DNA from: Citrobacter rodentium NBRC 105723 = DSM 16636
GTDB lineage: Bacteria > Pseudomonadota > Gammaproteobacteria > Enterobacterales > Enterobacteriaceae
Assembly (NCBI RefSeq): GCF_021278985.1
Contig: NZ_CP082833.1
Coordinates: 4,402,001-4,466,000 of the forward strand
Length of the DNA: 64,000 bases
Direction of reading: 5' to 3'
Made by a program: the position numbers and the translations under genes. The notes under the pieces are model-generated. The model made no database searches, had not been told where the DNA came from, and worked only from the letters and a program-made list of their open reading frames with translations. Of this stretch, positions 8,101-16,275 are shown piece after piece. How positions within the stretch are numbered: position 1 is the stretch's first letter; each line of letters begins with the position of its first letter.

Positions 8101-8570
8101 TTGTATCTTAAGTTAATGTTACTCACTGACGCCGATATTCCCTCGGTGAGAGATAACATTGAGCACTATGCGGATGGTTTTCATTATTATGTTAGATCGC
8201 TACTGCAAGGTTATGCAATGCCGTTCTTACATTCGGTTTGGGCACGAACGAGATGTAGTCTTCCTTCATCATTTTCACGAACCTTTATGCCATACTGTTA
8301 CTTTGGAACTACTGACTGTTTTGTGCACAACTCTCTGGCGAACTGCTGTGTTTCATGAGCCGTATAGGCCGAACTGTTATCACTCAACCACAGGATAGCC
8401 CGTTCCGTCCCTTTTGCAAAAGTGTTTTTCTATAACACCTAACATGACATCCTGCACCGTAGCTTTGCCATAACCTCCCGTGCTTGCAGCCTCGTCTATG
8501 GTTTCACGATCGCAACAGTCCAGTGCGAACGTAACATCAGAAAAATACTATCAGGCAACTGCTCAACAAA
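8101..8570 (-). pseudogene. IS3-family (IS2 group) orfB remnant
   Basis: Read on the minus strand from about 8560, broken frames give TFALDCCDRETIDEAASTGG and YGKATVQDVMLGVIEKHFCK, then WLSDNSSAYTAHETQQFARE (DDE region; the N-S-S-A-Y matches the NGSCYR region of IS2 InsD), then a decayed end with HPHSAQCYLSPREYRRQ. This is the IS2-type OrfB integrase core with several stops and frame changes. Forward-strand ORFs here are shadows. Confidence 0.8.
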
Positions 8571-8644
8571 GAATAAATGGTAGTATCCGATATTGCCAGT
8601 ACACCTCAATATGCGATATTTCTGATTCTATTTCTCCCTGTTTT

Positions 8645-8878
8645 TTATGCGAGGATATTTTCAGAATGGTTAACTGACAATAATTTTTTATAAAGAACCG
8701 GAATCACTTCAGACTCATCCGCTGCACTAGAGTGAACGAAAGAAGCATTGATAACTGCAACATACGGAAACTCCAGTCCCTTGTTGCTCTGGTACGTCAG
8801 TAAATACACCATATCCTTGCGTCGCGAGTATTTCTTTTTGCCTTCGTTGTCAAAGCTGGTGGCAAAAGGTATCCCGCA
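8645..8878 (-). pseudogene. Superfamily I (UvrD-like) helicase C-terminal fragment
   Basis: The minus strand reads FATSFDNEGKKKYSRRKDMV, then YLLTYQSNKGLEFPYVAVIN, ending SVNHSENILA and a stop. T-x-x-x-x-KGLEF-x-x-V is motif V of UvrD/RecB-type helicases. Only about 75 residues remain, and they are joined to an integrase N-terminal fragment at about 8878. Probably the remains of an ATPase/helicase gene from a lost island segment. Confidence 0.6.
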
Positions 8879-9093
8879 TTAATACGTGCAGCTTCTGCAA
8901 TACTGACCTCAGGGTAAGTTCCCAACCCAGCATTACGCCTTTTTTGTGTCACCGGACTTACATAACGAAAAACCCATTTACCCCGCCCCTTTACTGAAGA
9001 AGGATGAAGGGTCAGTCCTGTAATTCTCCCATGGAGCAATGGTTTGTCATCGGGTTTGATATGCCTTGCTTTCGTATCCATCAAAACTGCCAT
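8879..9093 (-). pseudogene. P4-type integrase N-terminal fragment
   Basis: The first 70 or so residues (MAVLMDTKARHIKPDDKPLL, KGRGKWVFRYVSPVTQKRRN, GLGTYPEVSIAEAARI) are the arm-DNA-binding domain (DUF4102) of P4-type tyrosine recombinases, which put islands into tRNA genes. The sequence then runs into the helicase scrap, and the catalytic domain is absent. It lies about 150 bases from a tRNA-Ser 3'-end-like sequence, as expected for an island end. Confidence 0.8.
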
Positions 9094-9239
9094 ACGCTAT
9101 TTCCTGTTATTCTGGTATGCCATTAGTCCCACGCTTCACTAAGAATACATTAGATAATATCGGACAGCAAAAATCGTAATATACTGTTTATAATGAAATT
9201 ATATGACACACCAGGATTAAGTCAGTTCATTTCAGGCGG

Positions 9240-9254
9240 TCCCCCTCATCGCCA
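9240..9254 (+). other. Probable island attachment site (tRNA-Ser 3' end, serX-like)
   Basis: TCCCCCTCATCGCCA matches the 3' end of tRNA-Ser(GGA) (TCCCCCTCACCGCCA from memory) with one mismatch. In E. coli, serX lies on the far side of phoH with its 3' end facing phoH, the orientation seen here. I infer that the island 1-9.24 kb entered serX, with the intact tRNA left of the window. Not confirmed by alignment. Confidence 0.5.
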
Positions 9255-9266
9255 TATTCGAGAAAA

Positions 9267-9297
9267 AGCTCGTACGAAAGTACGAGCTTTTTTTTCA
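9267..9297 (+). terminator. Intrinsic terminator after the att-like site
   Basis: A perfect nine-pair stem AGCTCGTAC-GAAA-GTACGAGCT followed by a run of T. It could end transcription from the serX position. Confidence 0.8.
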
Positions 9298-9299
9298 TC

Positions 9300-9450
9300 C
9301 CAAAGACAGGGGGGGATGAGAAGCCCCGACCGGGGTTCGACAACTGGCGTAGCCAGTTGGACAGACCGCGAACGCAGTGAGTGGGCTGCCCGCAGGGCGA
9401 GCGCAGCGAGTCAATCCCCCCCGGACGCAGCAATACCCTACCCGTAAGTA
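9300..9450. other. Structured GC-rich intergenic segment
   Basis: No ORF of quality. The segment is bounded by a G7 run (9309-9315) and a C7 run (9416-9422) in inverted orientation. Inside are CCCCGACCGGGG, the palindrome CAACTGGCGTAGCCAGTTG, and alternating GCAGTGAG/GCGAGCGCAGCGAG motifs. This density of nested inverted repeats suggests a folded RNA or a repeat element; I do not recognise a family. Confidence 0.5.
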
Positions 9451-9486
9451 TCGCCGGATGGCGGCGCAAGCGCCTTATCCGGCCTA
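9451..9486. repeat. REP element
   Basis: GCCGGATGGCGGCGCAAGCG followed by CCTTATCCGGCCTAC is a textbook enterobacterial repetitive extragenic palindrome, placed after phoH. Confidence 0.9.
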
Positions 9487-9495
9487 CGGCTCTTC

Positions 9496-9523
9496 AAAAA
9501 ACAAAGCCCGGTTACCCGGGCTC
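9496..9523 (-). terminator. phoH terminator
   Basis: On the phoH strand, GCCCGGGTAACCGGGC is followed by TTTGTTTTTT just after the stop codon. Confidence 0.85.
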
Positions 9524-9541
9524 TGAACGCCATACATCTTT

Positions 9542-10330
9542 TCAACTGTACGCATTAAGCGTGCGCTGGCAGAGCGCCGAGCGAACGCAATCGTCTTTGC
9601 CGAAGCGAACAATCCCCACCATCTCGTCTTCGCTAAAGCGGGCCAGCGCATCGCTTAACCCTGACTGAACGTGAGACGGTAAATCACACTGGGTGATATC
9701 CCCGTTGACGATAACCGTGACGTTCTCCCCGAGGCGAGTTAAAAACATCTTCATCTGCGCGGCAGTGACGTTCTGAGCCTCGTCAAGAATGACCACTGCA
9801 TTTTCAAATGTACGTCCGCGCATATAGGCGAACGGCGCGATTTCCACCTTACCGATTTCAGGGCGCAGGCAATATTGCATAAAAGAAGCTCCCAGCCGTT
9901 TAACCAGCACGTCATACACGGGCCGGAAATAGGGAGCAAACTTCTCCGCTACGTCTCCAGGCAAGAAGCCAAGATCTTCATCGGCCTGCAGAACGGGACG
10001 GGTGACGATGATCCTGTCTACATCCTTATGTATCAGGGCCTCTGCCGCTTTTGCCGCACTGATCCAGGTTTTCCCGCACCCGGCTTCGCCCGTGGCGAAA
10101 ATCAGTTGTTTACTCTCGATAGCATTCAGGTAGTGCGACTGAGCCTCATTACGCGCCACGATCGGCGTGGTATCGCGGCTGTCGCGCGCCATGCCGATGG
10201 CTTCTACACCGCTCATCTGCACAAGCGAGGTGACCGACTCTTCTTCACGCTGCTTATGACTGCGCGAATCGCGTCTCAGCACACGTTTTGCTTCACGACG
10301 AGCTTTGATCACTGCTTTTTGTCTTCCCAT
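9542..10330 (-). CDS. phoH: PhoH, phosphate-starvation-inducible ATPase
   Basis: A cytoplasmic P-loop ATPase/RNA-helicase-like protein of the Pho regulon; its exact cellular role is unclear. The start at 10330 gives 262 residues beginning MGRQKAVIKARREAKRVLRR. Walker A is ATGEAGCGKTW and Walker B is VVILDEAQN, followed by TRLGENVTVIVNGDITQCDL. The E. coli database protein is annotated longer at the N-terminus, but no in-frame extension resembling it exists here, so the MGRQ start (AAGGTG Shine-Dalgarno) is preferred. It lies downstream of efeB on the same strand but is separated by 500 bases and a terminator, so it is its own unit. No unambiguous Pho box was found by eye. Confidence 0.95.
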   Translation of the reverse strand: MGRQKAVIKARREAKRVLRRDSRSHKQREEESVTSLVQMSGVEAIGMARDSRDTTPIVARNEAQSHYLNAIESKQLIFATGEAGCGKTWISAAKAAEALIHKDVDRIIVTRPVLQADEDLGFLPGDVAEKFAPYFRPVYDVLVKRLGASFMQYCLRPEIGKVEIAPFAYMRGRTFENAVVILDEAQNVTAAQMKMFLTRLGENVTVIVNGDITQCDLPSHVQSGLSDALARFSEDEMVGIVRFGKDDCVRSALCQRTLNAYS

Positions 10331-10835
10331 GGATAGCACCTTGAGTTGTTGGTATTCATCACACGCGCCGTTGGCAGCGCGATTATGCGCACAAACATCC
10401 GAGGGTTGGCTTCCTTGTAAGCCATAGCTTGCCTTTCGAAAAGACGCCGCACACGGCTACGCGCACCGCATATGACGTCGGTAATACATTGAAAATAAAG
10501 AGAGGACAGAAAATGAATAGTGACGAGATGACGACCGGAGGAGAAACTTCCGCGCAGAGTACAGCTTTGATGTTGTAAAGCATGTCCAGTACAGGACCTG
10601 ACCATCCGCGATCTCCATAGTGAAGGCACTTCACCGCCGGGAACTACCGCTATTATCTATAAGTACATCACAAACCATCAATATTGCAACAATACGTTCA
10701 CATTAATTCAACCGCACTGGCGTTTATCACTGGCGGCATTCTCTTACATCAGGATGACAAAATTATTACCAGAACCGGAAGAGATAAAAATTTGTCGCAA
10801 CCAAAAGAAAACCCCATCTGCGATGGGGTTTTATC
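10331..10835. promoter_or_regulatory. phoH upstream region, with a possible 21-codon ORF
   Basis: About 500 bases between efeB and phoH with no conserved gene. It must contain the phoH promoter. On the plus strand a short ORF at 10513-10578 (MNSDEMTTGGETSAQSTALM) is preceded by a good AGAGAGGA ribosome site, but I cannot recognise it. The efeB terminator occupies the right end. Confidence 0.4.
10806..10833 (-). terminator. efeUOB terminator
   Basis: On the efe strand, CCCCATCGCAGATGGGG is followed by TTTTCTTTT immediately after the efeB stop. Confidence 0.85.
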
Positions 10836-12107
10836 TCACGCCTCCAGCAGAGACTGCCCGAGGTAATGGTTCGCATCTTTTACGCCGGGTAACGCAAAGA
10901 AATAGCCGCCGCCAATCGGTTTGACATACTCCTCAAGCGCTTCACCGTTCAGCCGCTTCTGTACCGTCAGAAAACCTTTTTCCAGATCGTGCTGATAACA
11001 GACGAACAGCAGCCCCATATCGAGCTGGCCGGAACCGGTCACGCCAAGCGAATAGCTATATCCCCGGCGCATCATCAGGCTGGACTGCGTTTGCGGGGTG
11101 CGCGGATTGGCGAGACGGATGTGGCTGTCCAGCGCAATCACGTTGCCGTCAGGGTCGCTGGCGTAATCCGGCTCGTCGTGCTCATGCTGCATACCCAGCG
11201 GCGCGCCGGTCTGCTTATCGCGTCCGAAAATGGTTTGTTGTTCTTTAAGCGGCGTCCGGTCCCAGAACTCAACGCGAAACTGAATCACCCGCACCGCCTG
11301 ATAGCTTCCGCCTGTCGTCCAGGCCGGTTCGTCCTGCTCCGGCGTCACCCAAACGACCGCCTGCATCAGCTTTTCGTTACGGCTGTCGGGATTCGCCGTG
11401 CCGTCTTTAAAGCCGAGCAAATTAACGGGCGTCTCCTTACCCTTGCTGCGCGCCGCGTGATCGGAAATAAATCCTTCCCGCTTCCAGCGTACGCTCAGCA
11501 GGTCCGGCGTATGCTTGATGATATCGCGCAGGGCATGAATCACCGTATCCTGAGTATTGGCGCAAATTTGTAACAGCAGGTCGCCATGACAAAGCGCCGC
11601 ATCCAGCGAGTCATTTGGAAAGCGGGTCATTTTTTGTAGCGCCTTTGGCCGCTGCGCCTGCAAACCGAAACGCTCATCAAATAATGAATGACCAACCGAC
11701 AGGGTCATGGTCAGGTTATCCGGCGCGATGTAGGCCCCGAGGATACCGGAGTCCATCGGCGGCAGGCGCGGATTCGGCGTTTCCGGCGCCGGTCCACCTG
11801 CCGTCAGAAAGGCCATGCGCGTCGTCAGCAAACGGAATAAGCGTTCAAGATCGGCCCTGTCGCTTGCCAGAACGTCAAAAGCCACCAGCATCATTGACGC
11901 CTGTTGCGGCGTCAGGATCCCGGCCTGATGCGCACCATAAAAAGGCTGCGTTTCACCACGCGCGTCGGGAGACAGGGTGCCCGGCGCGCTTTGCGGGGTG
12001 CGCGCATGGGCAACCGGACAGCTGCCAGCCAGCGCCAGCGCGCCAATCCCTTTCAGTAAACGTCGGCGTGACGGTTCGCTCACGCCGTGTTGATCATCGT
12101 ACTGCAT
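10836..12107 (-). CDS. efeB: EfeB, Tat-exported haem DyP-type peroxidase of the ferrous iron system
   Basis: A periplasmic haem peroxidase that works with EfeU and EfeO in iron acquisition at low pH (oxidation of Fe(II); release of iron from haem has also been proposed). 423 residues, the E. coli length. The twin-arginine signal SRRRLLKGIGALALAG (residues 13-28) shows folded export through Tat. The DyP signature GFKDGTANPD is at 232-241, with its distal Asp at 235. It is the last gene of efeUOB, with its ATG only five bases after the efeO stop, and is followed by a terminator. Confidence 0.97.
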   Translation of the reverse strand: MQYDDQHGVSEPSRRRLLKGIGALALAGSCPVAHARTPQSAPGTLSPDARGETQPFYGAHQAGILTPQQASMMLVAFDVLASDRADLERLFRLLTTRMAFLTAGGPAPETPNPRLPPMDSGILGAYIAPDNLTMTLSVGHSLFDERFGLQAQRPKALQKMTRFPNDSLDAALCHGDLLLQICANTQDTVIHALRDIIKHTPDLLSVRWKREGFISDHAARSKGKETPVNLLGFKDGTANPDSRNEKLMQAVVWVTPEQDEPAWTTGGSYQAVRVIQFRVEFWDRTPLKEQQTIFGRDKQTGAPLGMQHEHDEPDYASDPDGNVIALDSHIRLANPRTPQTQSSLMMRRGYSYSLGVTGSGQLDMGLLFVCYQHDLEKGFLTVQKRLNGEALEEYVKPIGGGYFFALPGVKDANHYLGQSLLEA

Positions 12108-12112
12108 AGCGC

Positions 12113-13240
12113 TTAATCCAGTCCCAGCACGCCGCGTAGCTGCGCCAGATCTTCCGCCAGCGCGGTAATCGGGCCTTTCAGCGCATTACGGTCAGCATCA
12201 GTCAGCTTATCGTAGGTTTCAAAGCCGTCCTGAGTACGGTATTTGGCGAGGATAACATCCACTTTTTTAAAGTTGGCATCGACCTTCACCAGCAGCTCCG
12301 CATTCGCTTTCTGCAACTGCGGGCGCAGCAGATTGACAATTTTCTGCGCGCCGTCAACGTTGGCCTGAAAATCCCACAAATCGGTATGGCTGTAGCGATC
12401 TTCTTCGCCGCTGATTTTGCTGGCGGCGACTTCTTCGATCAGCCCGGCGGCTCCGCCCACCACTTTTGACGGCGGGAAGGCCAGCTCGCTAATGCGTTTT
12501 TGCAAATCCTGTACGTCTGCGTACAGCTGGTCAGCATACTTTTCCATCCCTTCGACGCTGTTATCGCCGAAAAGCGCCTTCTCCAGGCGGTGGAAGCCGG
12601 TAAATTTCGGATCGGCGGCTTTTTGTTCGTAGTCATCTTCGCGGGCATCAATACTGCCGTCGAGATCGGAGAACAGCTCGGCAATCGGCTCAATGCGCTC
12701 ATAGTGCTGGCGCGTCGGCGCGTAGAGGGATTTCGCTTTTTCGATATCACCCGCCTTCACCGCGTCGGTAAAGGCTTTGGTCCCGGCAACCAGCTGCGCG
12801 GTTTCGGCAGTGACATACTTTTTGTAGTCGGTAATGGCGCTACCCAGACTCAGTAACGCGTCGCTCTTGTCGGCATCCGCTGTCGATGAACCTTTCACAA
12901 TCAGCTTCCCTTTCAGGTTGGACAGCAGGCCGCAGGTCATCTCATATTCGCCAGGCTGCAGGCTGGCGGTCATTTTCTGGCTGAAGCCGGGGGCGATATT
13001 TTCTCGCTCCTCAACCACCATCACCCCTTTAAGTATTTCCCACTCCAGCGCTTTCTGGCTGTGGTTCTGAATAATAAATTGCGTCTTACCGGCGTTCACC
13101 GTGAGGGTCATCGGTTCGCACTGTTTATCGGTTACCGTAACGTTAACCTTTGGTATATCGGCGGCGTGAGCCGTCAATGCGGAAGCAAACAGCGCAGCCA
13201 TGCCAGGCAGCAGCGCACTACGGCGGAAGTTATTCGTCAT
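12113..13240 (-). CDS. efeO: EfeO, periplasmic iron-binding component
   Basis: A periplasmic protein with an N-terminal cupredoxin-like domain and a C-terminal M75 peptidase-like domain, thought to pass iron to the permease EfeU. The MTNNFRR start gives 375 residues, as in E. coli; an ATG two codons upstream is also possible. The Sec signal peptide ends at ALTAHA. The M75 HxxE metal motif is visible in GFHRLEKALFGD. Middle gene of efeUOB. Confidence 0.97.
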   Translation of the reverse strand: MTNNFRRSALLPGMAALFASALTAHAADIPKVNVTVTDKQCEPMTLTVNAGKTQFIIQNHSQKALEWEILKGVMVVEERENIAPGFSQKMTASLQPGEYEMTCGLLSNLKGKLIVKGSSTADADKSDALLSLGSAITDYKKYVTAETAQLVAGTKAFTDAVKAGDIEKAKSLYAPTRQHYERIEPIAELFSDLDGSIDAREDDYEQKAADPKFTGFHRLEKALFGDNSVEGMEKYADQLYADVQDLQKRISELAFPPSKVVGGAAGLIEEVAASKISGEEDRYSHTDLWDFQANVDGAQKIVNLLRPQLQKANAELLVKVDANFKKVDVILAKYRTQDGFETYDKLTDADRNALKGPITALAEDLAQLRGVLGLD

Positions 13241-13296
13241 GACCATCCCTTTCAGTAAGTATGTTGTAACTAATTAAAAGACTTTATCGCACGGCG

Positions 13297-14130
13297 TTAT
13301 GGCGCGGCGCGCGATGCCGTTGTGCCTGCACGCGGCGGCATAGCAAATAGCACCAGCGCCGGAATGAAATAGATAAACCAGACGGCCACCTCGCTGACGC
13401 TCGGCGCTTCCTGGTAGCCAAAAATCCCTTCCATCAGGGTACCCGCCAGCGAATGGGTGGAAAGCACGCCGCTCATATCGAAGGCGATCTGCTGGAAATG
13501 ATTCCACAAGCCCGCTTCATGGAAGGCGCGGATCGCCCCCGCCGCCAGACCCGCGGCGACCAGCAGAATGAACAGGCTGGTCCACTTAAAGAAGGCGCCG
13601 AGATTCAGGCGGACACCGCCCCAGTAGAGTAAGAAACCGAGCGCCACGGCGACTGCCAGCCCCAGCACGGCGCCGATCGGCGGCCAGATGCCCACATCCT
13701 GTTGAAATGCCGCCAACAGGAAAAAGACCGACTCCAGCCCTTCGCGGGCAACGGCGAAAAATACCATCAGGATGAGCGCCCAGCCGTGATGATTTCCGCG
13801 CTGCAGCGCGTTGTCCACCGCCTGTTCGAGCTGCACTCTGACGTTGCGCGACACCTTGCGCATCCAGAAAACCATCCAGGTAAGGATGACCACCGCAATG
13901 ACCGCGACGATACCTTCAAACAGCTCCTGTTCTTTTTGCGGAAACTCGCCGGTGGTTTCATTAATGAAAACGCCCAGCGCCAGGCAAAGCGCGGCGGCGA
14001 GAAAGACGCCAATCCACATCACGCCAATCCAGCGTTCTCGTTGGGTACGCTTCAGATAGCTGGCAATCAGGCTGACGATCAGCGCGGCCTCCAGCCCTTC
14101 ACGCAGCATAATCAGAAATGGAACAAACAT
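13297..14130 (-). CDS. efeU: EfeU, high-affinity ferrous iron permease (intact)
   Basis: An inner-membrane permease of the Ftr1/OFeT family. From ATG 14130 it has 277 residues and about seven membrane segments. The two REGLE motifs (LREGLEAAL near residue 10 and AREGLESVF in the fourth or fifth segment) are the iron-binding REXXE signatures. In E. coli K-12 this gene is frameshifted; here it is open throughout, so the EfeUOB system should work. First gene of the operon, with a Fur box upstream. Confidence 0.96.
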   Translation of the reverse strand: MFVPFLIMLREGLEAALIVSLIASYLKRTQRERWIGVMWIGVFLAAALCLALGVFINETTGEFPQKEQELFEGIVAVIAVVILTWMVFWMRKVSRNVRVQLEQAVDNALQRGNHHGWALILMVFFAVAREGLESVFFLLAAFQQDVGIWPPIGAVLGLAVAVALGFLLYWGGVRLNLGAFFKWTSLFILLVAAGLAAGAIRAFHEAGLWNHFQQIAFDMSGVLSTHSLAGTLMEGIFGYQEAPSVSEVAVWFIYFIPALVLFAMPPRAGTTASRAAP

Positions 14131-14189
14131 GCCGGACACCCTTAAACGTTATTCTCAGTCAACTGATGCAAAGAAAAGTAAATTACATT

Positions 14190-14208
14190 GATAGTGATTA
14201 TCATTACG
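14190..14208 (-). promoter_or_regulatory. Fur box upstream of efeU
   Basis: GATAGTGATTATCATTAC matches the Fur consensus GATAATGATAATCATTATC at most positions and lies about 60 bases before the efeU start. It implies repression by Fe-Fur. Activation by low pH and CpxR control are known for E. coli but not read from this sequence. Confidence 0.85.
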
Positions 14209-14371
14209 CAAGCAAAAAACTCAAGCGGAATGTACTCAGAATGATGTCCGAATGTAAACACTTAGCGTGATAAGGGTTGATAATGTGCTAATGAAGCGAG
14301 GCCAATAATCAGGCCCGCGCAAGGCGGGCCTGAAAGGAAAGCGTGCGGAAGTCGGCGCGCAAAGGGACGGA

Positions 14372-15880
14372 TTAGTTTTCCTGCAAACGCGATGGCGGCG
14401 CGGAATGGTAATGCGTATCCGCCTCGGCGAAGCGTTGCATCATGGCAGCTGACGGCGCCTTACCCAGCAGGCTGAAAATAACGATCCCGATACTGCCAAA
14501 AATAAAGCCCGGAATGATTTCATACAGATCCAGCCAGCCGAACTGTTTCCAGATGATGACGGTTGCCGCGCCGATAACCATTCCCGCCAGCGCGCCGTTG
14601 CGGGTCATGCGCGACCACATGACGGAGAACAGCACCACCGGGCCAAAGGCGGCACCGAAACCGGCCCACGCGTAGCTCACCAGTCCCAGTACGCGGTTAT
14701 CCGGGTTCGCAGCCAGCGCAATAGCCACCAGCGCGACCACCAGCACCATAATACGCCCTACCCACACCAGCTCCTGCTGGCTGGCGCCTTTGCGCAGAAA
14801 CGCCTTATACAGATCTTCGGTAATCGCGCTGGAGCAAACCAGCAGCTGGCAGCTCAGCGTTGACATCACCGCCGCCAGAATGGCGGAGAGCAGAATACCG
14901 GCAATCCACGGGTTAAACAGGATTTGCGCAAGTTCAATGAACACGCGCTCGGCGTTCTGATTCACCGCGCCAGCCTGCGCCGGATTATTATTAAAGTAAG
15001 CGATGCCGAAGAAGCCGACCGCCACCGCGCCTGCAAGGCAGAGGATCATCCAGGCCATACTGATACGACGCGCGTGAACGATGCTGTGATGAGAATCCGC
15101 CGCCATAAAGCGCGCCAGAATATGCGGCTGGCCGAAGTAGCCCAATCCCCACCCCATCAGGGAGATGATAGCGACGAAATTCAGCCCTTTGAGCATATCG
15201 ACGTTTTCAATACTTTTTTGCTTAATCACTTCCAGCGAGTCGCCAAAGCCGCCCACGCTGATAATCACTATCACCGGCGTCAGGATCAGCGCGAAAATCA
15301 TCAGGCTGGCCTGCACGGTATCGGTCCAGCTTACCGCCAGAAAGCCGCCGATAAAGGTATAAAGAATGGTCGCCGCCGCGCCTGCCCACAGGGCGGTTTC
15401 GTAGCTCATGCCGAAGGTGCTTTCAAACAGACGCGCGCCAGCCACAATCCCGGAAGCGCAGTAGATGGTAAAGAACAGCAGGATCACCAGCGCGGAGATA
15501 ATACGCAGGATTCGGCTTTTGTCTTCGAAACGGCCGGTAAAATAGTCCGGCAGCGTCAGGGCGTTATTATTGTGTTCAGTATGAACGCGCAGGCGACCGG
15601 CGACCAGCTTCCAGTTGATCCACGCGCCCAGCGTCAGGCCAATGGCGATCCAGCTTTCTGAAATACCGGACAGGAAAATCGCCCCGGGCAACCCCATTAG
15701 CAACCAGCCGCTCATATCCGATGCGCCTGCGGATAATGCCGTGACGAAGGGGCCAAGGCTGCGGCCACCTAAAATATAATCATCAAAGTTTTTGGTTGAA
15801 CGCCAGGCGATAAAACCAATCAGTATCATGCCAAAAATATAAATACAGAATGTCACCAGCATCGGTGTGCTAATTGCCAT
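14372..15880 (-). CDS. putP: PutP, sodium/proline symporter
   Basis: An inner-membrane Na+/L-proline symporter of the SSS family that supplies PutA with substrate. Start ATG 15880 (MAISTPMLVTFCIYIFGMIL) gives 502 residues, exactly the E. coli length; the frame is open 33 codons further upstream, but that part is not conserved. Thirteen hydrophobic segments are expected, and the conserved Na+-site region (SALSAGASDMSGWLLMGLPG) is present in the second. Divergent from putA across a shared control region. Confidence 0.98.
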   Translation of the reverse strand: MAISTPMLVTFCIYIFGMILIGFIAWRSTKNFDDYILGGRSLGPFVTALSAGASDMSGWLLMGLPGAIFLSGISESWIAIGLTLGAWINWKLVAGRLRVHTEHNNNALTLPDYFTGRFEDKSRILRIISALVILLFFTIYCASGIVAGARLFESTFGMSYETALWAGAAATILYTFIGGFLAVSWTDTVQASLMIFALILTPVIVIISVGGFGDSLEVIKQKSIENVDMLKGLNFVAIISLMGWGLGYFGQPHILARFMAADSHHSIVHARRISMAWMILCLAGAVAVGFFGIAYFNNNPAQAGAVNQNAERVFIELAQILFNPWIAGILLSAILAAVMSTLSCQLLVCSSAITEDLYKAFLRKGASQQELVWVGRIMVLVVALVAIALAANPDNRVLGLVSYAWAGFGAAFGPVVLFSVMWSRMTRNGALAGMVIGAATVIIWKQFGWLDLYEIIPGFIFGSIGIVIFSLLGKAPSAAMMQRFAEADTHYHSAPPSRLQEN

Positions 15881-16275
15881 AAATTCTCCAGTCTTTTCTG
15901 TTTTATTGCCCTGCCGGAACGTAGCAAAGCGTTGTAATTGCCAGGCGACCGTATCCTGCCGGAAGCGCGGGGTATTCACAATCGATTTAACACATCATTT
16001 ACATCAAATTTTATCACTGAGGAATACTATTTTCTTACAGGTTGCACTCTCTCACATTTTTTGCGGTTGCACCTTTTAAAAATGTTAACTATCGCAGAGA
16101 AAAAGAGAACGCCATTGTTTACCCCCTCGCCTGTTTATTTTCTTTTATTAACAATTCATTCATTTTTAAGCTTGTTATGCAGGTCACATTTAACGTGGTT
16201 GCACAAAGTTGCAACATGATAGATATTTCTCGGTAACTTTCAGCAGGACATTACCGAACAACAGGAGCACATGGC
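15881..16275. promoter_or_regulatory. put intergenic control region with PutA operators
   Basis: A divergent promoter region between putP and putA. Four exact GTTGCA motifs lie on the plus strand at 16041, 16066, 16198 and 16208. The last is part of GTTGCAAC, so it also reads TGCAAC. GTTGCA is the known operator core of the PutA ribbon-helix-helix domain. The spread of sites at both ends suits repression of both genes when proline is absent. Confidence 0.8.

Noticed and set aside
8101..8398. Plus-strand ORFs of 79-85 codons
   Set aside because: The minus strand carries a decayed IS2-type OrfB with recognisable motifs; the plus ORFs are shadows.
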